Assembly (NCBI RefSeq): GCF_000308515.1
Contig: NZ_BAFV01000015.1
Span: 1-64,000, forward strand
Length of the DNA stretch: 64,000 nt
Source of the DNA: Nocardia carnea NBRC 14403
GTDB taxonomy: Bacteria; Actinomycetota; Actinomycetes; Mycobacteriales; Mycobacteriaceae
Reading direction: 5' to 3'
The position numbers were made by a program, and so were the translations under genes. Every line of letters starts with the position of its first letter. Within the stretch, counting starts at the first letter, position 1. Under the pieces are notes generated by a model. The model saw nothing but the letters and a program-made list of their open reading frames with translations, ran no database searches and was not told the origin of the DNA. This document shows positions 8,285 through 15,530 of this stretch, piece by piece.

Positions 8285-9105
8285 CGGCCACCGGGACCGG
8301 GCGGCGCTGGGCGTTCAGCGATATCGAGTTCTACACGTTGTGGGCGGATGCCACCGGTGCGCTGCGCCTGCCCTTCCCGTTCCACTTCACCGCGCGCAGC
8401 CCGGATCCGGAGGATTTCCGGTCCGATCAGCGACAAGCGCGGGCGGCGCTCGCCGAGCGCTCGGACCCCGCTTTCGAACAGGTGCTGGATGCGCTCACCA
8501 CCCCGGATATCCGGGTGGAGGTGCGCGGCAGCGACAGGCGTAAGGCCGATCCGGACACCTTGCCGACGAGCGTTGTGCGGATGCTGGGTGTGCGCCGGGA
8601 ATCGGCGGGATATATCGTTTCCGCCCTTCCGGGGGAAACGTATCTGCACAGTGGCGGATTCACTGTCACGGAGTGCACCGCGGTGCAGCTCGCGGGTGAA
8701 GTGGTGGCGAAGCTACCGGACATGGCCGCAGGTTCCCGCAAGGATATGGTCCTGCCGCGTCGCGCCCGGACCGCCGCCGAACCGGCGGCACAACCCCGCC
8801 GCAGCCCCACTGTGCACGATTCCTTCCAGGCCACAGAATCCGAACGTGGTACTGCTTTTCTGGCGGAGCCGGCCTCGTGTACAGGGCTGGTCCGGGTCGT
8901 GCAGGGCTCGTCGATCTACGGACCGCGCGGAATAACCCGATTCGAGTTCGAATGGCGGGATCTGGTCGGCGACGGCCGGTACCTGGTCCGGGATTCGGAC
9001 CCGCCGGTCGCGGTTGCCGCCGGTTCGAAGGATTTCACCGCGACCATCAATGCGAAGATCGCGCAGATCGTCCGGGTGATCAAGGATGAGCGGCAGGGGA
9101 GATGA
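8281..9105 (+). CDS. espG: EspG-family T7SS chaperone (copy 1)
   Basis: This encodes 274 residues from GTG 8281, overlapping the previous stop by 4 bases. WAFSDIEFYTLWADATG at the N-terminus, the mid LPRRAR region, and GRYLVRDSD followed by a helical end match the EspG fold. EspG proteins bind the tip of PPE-type substrates in the cytosol, keep them soluble and hand them to the ESX machine. Coupling to the Gln-rich WXG protein suggests a dedicated pair. A second, quite different EspG is at 13920, beside PE/PPE genes. A Pro/Ala-rich insertion (AEPAAQPRRSP) looks like a flexible loop. Confidence 0.75.
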   Translation: MTATGTGRRWAFSDIEFYTLWADATGALRLPFPFHFTARSPDPEDFRSDQRQARAALAERSDPAFEQVLDALTTPDIRVEVRGSDRRKADPDTLPTSVVRMLGVRRESAGYIVSALPGETYLHSGGFTVTECTAVQLAGEVVAKLPDMAAGSRKDMVLPRRARTAAEPAAQPRRSPTVHDSFQATESERGTAFLAEPASCTGLVRVVQGSSIYGPRGITRFEFEWRDLVGDGRYLVRDSDPPVAVAAGSKDFTATINAKIAQIVRVIKDERQGR

Positions 9106-9118
9106 CGGCCCGATCGGT

Positions 9119-9457
9119 TCAGGCCCGTTGCCCGTTGCGCCCCCAGGCGCGGACCGCGGCCGATCCGCCCTGGTCATCGAAGAGAACGGCTGTCGCCGGC
9201 CGCCCGTCCGGATGCCAGCGTCGGAGCATCCCGTGTGGTCTGCCGCGGTAGTTCTCACCCTCGGATTTCAGTCGGCCGTCGGGCCACCATTCCCGGATAC
9301 TGCCGTGCGGGAGACCGTCGACATAGAACTCCTGGGACAGCAGCTGTCCCGGTACGAGTTCCTCGACGACCTCACCGGTGAACGGTTCGCCGTCGTACTC
9401 GAGTCGTAGATCGTCGCCGATGAAGGTGGCGTCGGAGTTCAGGTCGATACGCCTCAT
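9119..9457 (-). CDS. MORN-repeat protein (YwqK-like)
   Basis: This encodes 112 residues with two or three MORN_2-type repeats: DGLPHGSIREWWPDGRLKSE and the following GRPHGMLRRWHPDGR. These are the hallmark of the YwqK family, often annotated as antitoxins of polymorphic toxins. There is no signal peptide, so it is probably cytosolic. GGAAG lies upstream of the ATG at 9457. It converges on the EspG gene with a 13-bp gap and is alone on its strand. An immunity role against a T7SS effector is plausible given the setting, but no toxin gene is adjacent. Confidence 0.65.
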   Translation of the reverse strand: MRRIDLNSDATFIGDDLRLEYDGEPFTGEVVEELVPGQLLSQEFYVDGLPHGSIREWWPDGRLKSEGENYRGRPHGMLRRWHPDGRPATAVLFDDQGGSAAVRAWGRNGQRA

Positions 9458-10002
9458 CGCGGATCTTCCGTCCGTTCGTACACGCGGATCAGATTATCGG
9501 TCCCCGTGCACGAAACCGGTGATCCCGGTCGGCGCGGCGGATGGGCGGGTGTGCCCGGCAGCGCGTCGACCTGGGGGTTCGAGCTGCGTAACGGAAAGGC
9601 CTTCCGGCATAGCCGGATCGGCAGGCACACTGTTGACGGACGCGGCGCAAACGGGGAATAACCGGTCGAGGCATATGGGGGCGCATCACTGTGGGGACGG
9701 CCCCGTCGCATGGCCGGTCGGCCGGCACCGCGCCGGTCGATTTGCTATTCGGTTGTGGGTCCGGGGGTGGGAGTCCCGGGATTGGACGGCGTCAGCGTAT
9801 ATCCGAGTCATGTGGTGTGCCGCCGCGTATCTTCCCAGCCTTGGCAATCGGCGATCGGTGCCCGGCGTTCGCGCAGCATGCACCGGTTTCCACCGGGCGC
9901 CACGCCATTCGATAACCCCCAGTTCACCTGCTCGATCCATACTCGGGCGGAGGTCGATTCCCGCGTCGCCGCCGGCGGCGCCCTAGTGCAGGCAGGAGGA
10001 CG
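9458..10002. other. 545-bp intergenic region without a convincing gene
   Basis: This separates the MORN gene (-) from the YbaB-like gene (+). Reading frames here have coding statistics unlike the neighbours. I see only short inverted repeats near 9591-9615 (GGAAAGGCCTTCC and CCGGCATAGCCGG) and a TTGACG at 9633 without a good -10. Promoters for both flanking genes presumably lie here. Confidence 0.4.
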
Positions 10003-10356
10003 ATGAGCACAGGAATTGCGGGGGACGCCGAGTTCCCCATCGAGTTCACCGCCCATTCGATCACCGGTTCCATCCGGATCCGGACCACCGAAACGGGCTT
10101 GCCCGTCGCGGTATCCGTCGAACCCGGCGAGCTCCGCCGCGACCCCGATGCGCTGGCCGGTGAGATTCTGCGGCTGTGCAAGCAATCGGCGGCCCGGGCC
10201 GGTCTGGAACGCCGTAAACAGCTGCAGGAAGCGGGTTTCACCAGCGAAATGCTCAAGCTGGCGGGTCTGCCCACGGAGGAACAGGTCGCGCGCCGGGAGC
10301 TGGTGCAGGAGCAGGAGTACGACACCGAACCGGAGAGCTGGCTCCGTTCCGTCTAG
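10003..10356 (+). CDS. YbaB/EbfC-like T7SS-associated protein (EspL-type)
   Basis: This encodes 117 residues, cytosolic, with the antiparallel sheet plus long helix pattern of the YbaB/EbfC fold (SITGSIRIRTTETGLPVAVS, then a helix around residues 45-75). GGAGG is just upstream of ATG 10003. In mycobacterial ESX-1, EspL has a similar YbaB-like fold and acts as a chaperone or stabiliser of Esp substrates. It is followed after 26 bp by a second YbaB-like gene, then EspC-like and EspA-like genes, which supports a chaperone role for Esp substrates. Nucleoid binding is the alternative, as in bacterial YbaB. Confidence 0.6.
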   Translation: MSTGIAGDAEFPIEFTAHSITGSIRIRTTETGLPVAVSVEPGELRRDPDALAGEILRLCKQSAARAGLERRKQLQEAGFTSEMLKLAGLPTEEQVARRELVQEQEYDTEPESWLRSV

Positions 10357-10382
10357 GCCGGAGTGGATTTCGAGGAACTGTC

Positions 10383-10682
10383 ATGGTCGAAACGATGGAC
10401 GAACTCATCGCCAGGGTGCAGCAGCAGGTCTATCGGCTGACCGATCTGCAGGAGGCGATGGGCCGGATCGTGGTCAGCGCGACGTCACCGGACGGTTCGG
10501 TGACGGTGGAAGTGGACGGAAACGCCGCCCCCGTAGGGCTGGACTTCACCGGCGGGATCAACAAACTGAGCCCCGCAGAATTCGAGAAAACGCTGGTCGA
10601 GACCGCGCGGGCGGCCGCCGCGCGGGCGATCGCCGAGAAGGCAGAACTGATCGACACCTTCAATTCGGAAAGCACGAGGTAG
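10383..10682 (+). CDS. YbaB/EbfC-family protein
   Basis: This encodes 99 residues. MDELIARVQQQVYRLTDLQE forms an N-terminal helix, SPDGSVTVEVDGNAAPVGLD the beta hairpin, and the Ala-rich AARAAAARAIAEKAEL the C-terminal helix, exactly the YbaB order. This copy is closer to the canonical family than its upstream neighbour. The gene follows after 26 bp on the same strand, so the two may form a heterodimer (inference). It precedes the EspC-like gene by about 100 bp, which leaves room for a separate promoter. Confidence 0.65.
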   Translation: MVETMDELIARVQQQVYRLTDLQEAMGRIVVSATSPDGSVTVEVDGNAAPVGLDFTGGINKLSPAEFEKTLVETARAAAARAIAEKAELIDTFNSESTR

Positions 10683-10781
10683 TCACCGACTGTTAACCGG
10701 TCGGCGGTCCCGGCCGGAGGTGCCCTCTGGGTACCGTTGACAACGAAACATTGTGGGATGTTTCGGGATTGGACACATGAC

Positions 10782-11099
10782 ATGAACAACGTTCACGTTG
10801 TACCCGATGCGGTGCGCTTGTACGGCAGCGAATCCGCGGCCATGGCGGCCGGAATCGCCACGACCGCCGCCGTCGATCAGGCGGCGACGGTCGGCTTCGC
10901 GGTACCGGCATTCGGGCTCATCGGCCAGGAATTCCTCGCTGCCTTCGCCTACGCGCAGGCAAACCATCTGTCCTCGGTCGCCGAACTCGCCGCGGTGCAC
11001 GCCGGTACCGCGCTCACCGCACATCAGGCCGCCGCGAACTACGAGCTCACCGACGCCGGTAACGCGGCGGATATCGGCGCGGTGAATCCGGGATCATGA
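10782..11099 (+). CDS. EspC-like T7SS substrate
   Basis: This encodes 105 residues. I chose ATG 10782 because the family starts right before the VVPDAVR segment; an upstream frame extension to 10737 adds an unlikely leader. The two-helix protein with FGLIGQEFLAAFAYAQANH between the helices and YELTD (Y87 to D91) at the end has the YxxxD/E secretion signal of ESX substrates. It matches the EspC family. It overlaps the next gene by 4 bases (ATGA). In M. tuberculosis EspC and EspA are co-secreted and co-dependent; here the order is EspC then EspA-like. Confidence 0.75.
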   Translation: MNNVHVVPDAVRLYGSESAAMAAGIATTAAVDQAATVGFAVPAFGLIGQEFLAAFAYAQANHLSSVAELAAVHAGTALTAHQAAANYELTDAGNAADIGAVNPGS

Positions 11100-12514
11100 G
11101 CACTCCAGGAGCGGCTCCGCTCCCGGGTGGCCCGCCGCCGTCCGGGGCGGATCCGCTGGATCCGACCGTTCTGGAGCTGCTGCGAGGCAGCGCGCTGGCG
11201 CCCATGCTCGATATGCCGGTGAACGACATCCTCAACAGCATGGGCCTGCCGAATCTGCCGGAGCTACCGGCGTTCGGTCATCTGCCGGGGTTGCCGGAGC
11301 TGCCGCCGCTACCCATGCTCGATCTGAGTGCCCTCATGCGACCGCTCACCGATCTGGCCTCGGCGTTCGGCTCCGGACAATTGGGTGCACCGCCCCCTGT
11401 ACCGGCGCCGCAGGAGTCTGCCACGGGTGATCCGGCGGCTGCCCCGGCGCCGCCGCCGGGTGTGGACCCGACACAACTGCTGGCGCAGGTGTCGACGGTG
11501 ATGCAGACCGTGATGCAGGTGGGCACGTCCGCGCTACAGGCAGCAATGAGCCTGTGGCAGGGGATGGGGGCCACGGAGGCCGCGGAGAAGGCCGGTCAGG
11601 CACAGACCGATGCCGCGAAACTCGAGGCACAGAGCACCGGGGAGAAACTGCATCTCGCCAAGGGGGCGACCAGTGTCGCCATCGGCCGTGGGGAAATGGC
11701 CGTGGTGATCGGTGCGTTCTCCGCGAAACTGGCGCTCGCCCCGCTCTACGCGACATCCGGAGCCGGTGCGGCCTACCTGGTGGCCTCGGCAGTCGAGGCG
11801 GCCACCGAAGCGCTCGTCATCACCGTCAAAACCAAATCCGAGCTCGGTGTCGAAGGTGCCGCACTGACGCAGACCGGCGAGAAGGTGAAGATCACCAACG
11901 CGCCGACCGGAGTCGATCCGAGCCAGCAGATGAACCAGCTCATGCAGATGATCGGTATGGTCACACCGCTGATCAGCTCCGCGAGCCAGGCCGCACAGGC
12001 GCTGGGCGAACTCGCGCCCGCGAATACTGCACTGTCCGCGCCGAAACCGCTGGGTGGTGAGCCCGGCGCACCGGATGCCGACAAGCCCGGTACTTCGGGT
12101 GCGCCGGGAGCCGCGGGTGGTCTCGGTGCCGGTGGTGCGCTGGGAGGCGCACCCGCGCCACTCGGTGCTTTCCCCGGATCCAAGGTGGCCGCCCCCGGCC
12201 CACTCGGCCCCGTCGGAACGCTCGGTGCGACGTCACCGGGGTCGGTCGCAGGCATGTCGTCCGCGGCAACTCCTGCGGGAACGAGTTCGGCCGGCGGCAG
12301 CAGCCCGGGCTACATGCCGATGGGTGGCGCCGGTATGGGGGCCGCGGGGATGGCGCGCGACGGCGAATCGGTCACCGACGGCTCGGCGCGCGGTGCGGTC
12401 TCGGCCGAACACGGTGACGAAGTGGTCGGGCCGATCGAAGGGATCGCGGTGCCGGTGGTCGGTGCCGCGGAATCGACCTCGGAACCCCCGCCGGACAAGG
12501 AACTCACGCTCTGA
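11096..12514 (+). CDS. EspA/EspE-like secreted protein
   Basis: This encodes 472 residues. A Pro/Leu-rich start (residues 1-120) is followed by a helical region containing AMSLWQGMGATEAAEKAGQA and two long hydrophobic Ala/Gly-rich helices (about 197-245), then a Gly/Ala/Pro-rich low-complexity tail with MGGAGMGAAGM. This resembles the EspA/EspE domain proteins exported by ESX-1-type systems. There is no Sec signal. It is translationally coupled to the EspC-like gene and touches the PE gene, so the three are probably exported as a set through locus A. The assignment to EspA/EspE is by layout and composition, so moderate. Confidence 0.6.
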   Translation: MSTPGAAPLPGGPPPSGADPLDPTVLELLRGSALAPMLDMPVNDILNSMGLPNLPELPAFGHLPGLPELPPLPMLDLSALMRPLTDLASAFGSGQLGAPPPVPAPQESATGDPAAAPAPPPGVDPTQLLAQVSTVMQTVMQVGTSALQAAMSLWQGMGATEAAEKAGQAQTDAAKLEAQSTGEKLHLAKGATSVAIGRGEMAVVIGAFSAKLALAPLYATSGAGAAYLVASAVEAATEALVITVKTKSELGVEGAALTQTGEKVKITNAPTGVDPSQQMNQLMQMIGMVTPLISSASQAAQALGELAPANTALSAPKPLGGEPGAPDADKPGTSGAPGAAGGLGAGGALGGAPAPLGAFPGSKVAAPGPLGPVGTLGATSPGSVAGMSSAATPAGTSSAGGSSPGYMPMGGAGMGAAGMARDGESVTDGSARGAVSAEHGDEVVGPIEGIAVPVVGAAESTSEPPPDKELTL

Positions 12515-12549
12515 TGCGTGCCGGCAATCAGGACACACAGGAGGGTCTC

Positions 12550-12882
12550 ATGGAGAACGAGATGGGCGAGGTGTACGACGGCGTCCGGTTCGACCCGGCC
12601 GCGGCCGGGAAGGCGTCGTCGGGCCTGGATGCGCTGGCCGATCGGCTCGCCGACGATCTGGCGGCCGTCCAGGACACGCTGACCGTGGTTCCCGCAGGTT
12701 CGGACGAGGTTTCGGGCCGTGCGTCGCAGACCCACAACGATGTCGCGGTGTCCTATCTGACCAGTGCCCAGGCGAGCGTGCAGGAAATGCGCAAACTGGC
12801 GGCCACGCTGCGGCTCAGTACCACTCGGTTCGACGGTATGGAAACCGATAACGCCGCGAATCTCGGCGGGTCCAAGGCCTGA
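12550..12882 (+). CDS. PE-family protein
   Basis: This encodes 110 residues. ATG 12550 is chosen because AGGAGG lies at 12539-12544; an upstream ATG (12514) overlaps the previous stop but lacks such a site. GVRFDPAAAGKASSGLDALADRL and VVPAGSDEVS are typical of nocardial PE-type domains. F94-x-x-x-E98 is an aromatic variant of the YxxxD/E export signal after the second helix. The classical Pro-Glu at the N-terminus is not present. PE proteins pair with PPE proteins as a helical heterodimer; the PPE gene is 12 bp downstream. Confidence 0.75.
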   Translation: MENEMGEVYDGVRFDPAAAGKASSGLDALADRLADDLAAVQDTLTVVPAGSDEVSGRASQTHNDVAVSYLTSAQASVQEMRKLAATLRLSTTRFDGMETDNAANLGGSKA

Positions 12883-12894
12883 CAGGCTCCCGCA

Positions 12895-13923
12895 GTGCCG
12901 ATGAGCGAAGGGTATTTCCCAGCGATGATCGAACCACCACGACCCGGCTTCACCGGTGTGGTGTGGCCCGCGCGGCCGGCCGACCGGCTGGCCCGCGAGC
13001 TCACCACGGGTCCGGGCTCGGTGCCGATGGCCGAGGCCGTGCAGGCCTGGACACGTTTGGCCGCGTCCTTCGGTGCGGCGGTGGTGGAATACGAGAAAGC
13101 CATCGTCGAGATGCGCGGCGCATGGGGGTCCGGCCGCAGTGACGCAGTACTGCAGCGTATTTCGACACTGCGGGATTGGCTGGTGGAAGCGGCGGGCGCC
13201 GCCGCGGCCAATGCGGCGCGATTCCAGGCGCAGGTCGCGGCCTACGAAGTGGCGCGGCTGACCATGCCGCATACCGCCGATATCGAACAGATTCAGCAGG
13301 TCCAGCGCATGCTGGAATCGGTCGGCGGGCTGGTCGGGGCACCGATCAAAGCTGTGGCCGCCGAGACGGACAAGGATTCCGACATGGCGAAGGCTGTCGC
13401 GTCCCGGGTCATGGAGAACTACGAGAAGGCCACCGAACCCCTCGCACTGCCGTGGCAGCAGACCGCACCGCCGGTAGTGGCACCGGAGACCGCGCTGGCC
13501 GCCGAGCATGCCGCCGCCGCGGCGACTTCCGCGCCCGCACCGGCGCCGGGCGTCCGGGGTGGTATGCCGCTGGGGGCGCTGGGCATCGGATCCGTCCCGA
13601 TTCCGGTCGCCGTACCGCGGGTACCCACGGCCTACAGCGCTCCGCTGTACGCGCAATCGGCGACCACGCCGGAAACGGCTCCGCAAACGACCCCGGTCAC
13701 CAGTTCCGCAGCGTCGTCCCAGGCGGCACCGCTGGCACCCGGTGCGACCGCCGGCGCCGGCGGTACGGCCCAGGACACATCCCGCTTCCCGCGCGCCGGA
13801 CTCCCCGGTGACGAGAGCGATCACCTCGGTGCGGAGAACGAGTTGCGGGCCGCGCCCGCCGTACTCGGCGGAATCGACCCGGCGGCTCCGGCGCCGGGTA
13901 CCCGGGCGGGAGGTACGTCGTGA
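12895..13923 (+). CDS. PPE-family protein
   Basis: This encodes 342 residues from GTG 12895 (ATG 12901 is the alternative; neither has a strong ribosome site). IEPPRPGFTGVVWPARPADR is a PPE-domain opening, and GAWGSGRSD (W77) is the turn between helices. The helical domain spans about 170 residues, then an Ala/Pro/Thr-rich tail takes over. It pairs with the PE protein just upstream and is coupled (4-base overlap) to an EspG chaperone just downstream, the standard PE-PPE-EspG set handled by EccA-containing ESX systems. It should be secreted or surface-exposed. Confidence 0.75.
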   Translation: MPMSEGYFPAMIEPPRPGFTGVVWPARPADRLARELTTGPGSVPMAEAVQAWTRLAASFGAAVVEYEKAIVEMRGAWGSGRSDAVLQRISTLRDWLVEAAGAAAANAARFQAQVAAYEVARLTMPHTADIEQIQQVQRMLESVGGLVGAPIKAVAAETDKDSDMAKAVASRVMENYEKATEPLALPWQQTAPPVVAPETALAAEHAAAAATSAPAPAPGVRGGMPLGALGIGSVPIPVAVPRVPTAYSAPLYAQSATTPETAPQTTPVTSSAASSQAAPLAPGATAGAGGTAQDTSRFPRAGLPGDESDHLGAENELRAAPAVLGGIDPAAPAPGTRAGGTS

Positions 13924-14711
13924 CGGCCCTGACCAACGATGCGCTGCTCGCGGTCGCCGAACGCCTGGGTGTGCAGACCTTGCCCCTGGTACTCGCCGCC
14001 GGACCGCAGCAGGATTCCTACGAGCAGTGGCAGGCGGCCCGCGCGCGTGCCGTCGCCGAGCTCACCACGGCGGGTGTCTTCGATGCCGAAGGCGATGTCG
14101 ATCCAGATACCGGCCAGGCCTTGTTCGTGCTGGCGCAACCGGATCGCGAGCTGGTGGCCCGTGGCTTCGCCGAAGACCGCATACTGCGACTGTGCCTGGC
14201 CCGTCGCGGCGAACTGCATGCCCTTGCGGTACGCGAGGGGGACAGTTTCGAGGTAGCGACGATCTGGTGCGACGGTTCTGCGGAGGCGCTGGCGCGCCCG
14301 CTGATCACCGCGCTGGGCCCGGCCGAGGCGGCCGAGGTCGCGGGGTTCAGTGCACCGGCCGACGAACTCGCCGGTCGGCTCGATATTGCCGAAAACACCG
14401 GCGATTTCGCCGATGCCATCTACGCCCTCGGGGTGGAGGATCGCGATGCCACGGTGCTGGCCGCGGCGTTCGCCTCCTGCCGGGGCTTCACCGAAATCGT
14501 GGCCTACAGCCATGAGGACGGACTCAGCATGCGCGTACCGGGCGCCGTCGCGGTCTACGACACCGATCGCGGCCGGCTGGCGGTTGCGCCCACAGTCTCG
14601 CCGGATCGACAGATCTGGTCGACGGTCACAACGGGTAGTGATCATCGGGTGACGCAGGCAATCGCCACGTTGCTCGAGGGCCTGCCCGGGGGGAGGTGGC
14701 TGACACCGTAA
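13920..14711 (+). CDS. espG: EspG-family T7SS chaperone (copy 2)
   Basis: This encodes 263 residues from GTG 13920. The C-terminal VYDTDRGRLAVAPTVSPDR, IWSTVTTGSDHRV and LLEGLPGG closely follow the EspG family end, and the N-terminal half has the alternating strand/helix pattern of the fold. It should bind the PPE protein of the PE/PPE dimer in the cytosol and prevent its aggregation before export. Direct coupling to the PPE gene supports this pairing. It differs clearly from the copy at 8281, as expected if each serves a distinct client. Confidence 0.8.
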   Translation: MTALTNDALLAVAERLGVQTLPLVLAAGPQQDSYEQWQAARARAVAELTTAGVFDAEGDVDPDTGQALFVLAQPDRELVARGFAEDRILRLCLARRGELHALAVREGDSFEVATIWCDGSAEALARPLITALGPAEAAEVAGFSAPADELAGRLDIAENTGDFADAIYALGVEDRDATVLAAAFASCRGFTEIVAYSHEDGLSMRVPGAVAVYDTDRGRLAVAPTVSPDRQIWSTVTTGSDHRVTQAIATLLEGLPGGRWLTP

Positions 14712-14787
14712 TTCCCCAGGTGACAACCCACCGGCACGAGATCCTGCGATCTCTGCGGACGTACGAACTCACGAAAGGAACACCGTA

Positions 14788-15096
14788 ATGTCAACTCAGG
14801 GTGTTGATCTCGACCTCGAGCTGGTCAAGAAGGCGACCGGCGAAATGTACCAGGCGATCGAAAATCTGCGGCTGTCGGTGAAGGCCGTCGATTCGGCCGG
14901 CGACGCGGCCCGTGCGGGCTGGAAGGGTGACGCGAACGCCTCGTTCGTCACCACCTCGCAGGCATGGAGCGACGAGTCCGACCGTCTGAACCAGAAGCTG
15001 GACGAGCTGACCAAGGCCACCGAGGATGCCACCCAGACCATCCTGGGCATGGACGAGGATGCCTTCATCCCCGGCGGCGGCTACACCAGCCTCTGA
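14788..15096 (+). CDS. WXG100 protein (Esx), W-containing partner
   Basis: This encodes 102 residues, the standard ESAT-6/CFP-10 size. GWKGDA (W45-K-G47) marks the hairpin turn between two amphipathic helices. AAGGA precedes ATG 14788 by about 8 bases. It should form a heterodimer with the product of the next gene and be exported by locus A. I see no clear YxxxD/E in the tail, where ILGMDEDAFIPGGGY lies; another member of the complex may carry the signal. Confidence 0.85.
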   Translation: MSTQGVDLDLELVKKATGEMYQAIENLRLSVKAVDSAGDAARAGWKGDANASFVTTSQAWSDESDRLNQKLDELTKATEDATQTILGMDEDAFIPGGGYTSL

Positions 15097-15147
15097 TCCC
15101 GCAGCGCGGCACTTCACTTATCTGCTCGACTGAGAAGGAATGGGAAC

Positions 15148-15447
15148 ATGAGCGATATCTTGTACGACCGCCCCACTATGGAGGCGCTGTTCGACTCGCT
15201 GAATACCGAGGGCAGCAAGATCCAGGGTGAGATCGAGGCCCTGGCCACCGCCAAGAACAACTTCCTGCAGGCCATGGCCAGCCAGGGTGCCCAGGAGGGC
15301 TTCACCGCCGCGCACGCGTCGGTGAACACCGAACTCGAGGACACCCTGCACAAGCTGGACCAGCTCGCCATCGCGGTCGAGAACGCGCTGCAGCGCGCCC
15401 TCCAGACCGATAAGAAGATCGGCGACGGTTTCGCCGCCTTCGGCTGA
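15148..15447 (+). CDS. WXG100-fold protein lacking the Trp (EsxG/EsxH-like)
   Basis: This encodes 99 residues. The MSDILYDRPTM start resembles the EsxH/TB10.4 group (MSxIxYxxPxM), but the turn reads ASQGAQEGF: Ser45 replaces the Trp, giving S-Q-G. Mycobacterial EsxG similarly lacks the Trp (HQG) and is followed by F-x-AAHA, as here (FTAAHA). The protein should pair with the 14788 product. The EsxG/H-like features suggest that locus A is related to ESX-3. AGAAGGAA precedes the ATG. A long terminator follows at once, closing the substrate operon. Confidence 0.85.
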   Translation: MSDILYDRPTMEALFDSLNTEGSKIQGEIEALATAKNNFLQAMASQGAQEGFTAAHASVNTELEDTLHKLDQLAIAVENALQRALQTDKKIGDGFAAFG

Positions 15448-15472
15448 CCGGAACCACTGTTTCGGTGTACTG

Positions 15473-15521
15473 ACGGCAACGGCCGGTTGGATCGGATGAG
15501 GATCCAACCGGCCGTTGCCGT
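15473..15521. terminator. Very strong bidirectional terminator
   Basis: A perfect 21-bp stem (15473-15493 with 15501-15521) has a 7-base loop. It lies exactly between the convergent Esx gene (ends 15447) and eccE (ends 15531). It insulates the highly expressed substrate operon from the machinery gene on the other strand. Confidence 0.8.
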
Positions 15522-15530
15522 ATCTGTGGG

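Noticed and set aside
12310..13824. 504-codon antisense frame over the PE and PPE genes
   Set aside because: PE/PPE/EspG on the plus strand have clear family motifs and start-stop coupling; the antisense product is Arg/Gly-rich shadow.
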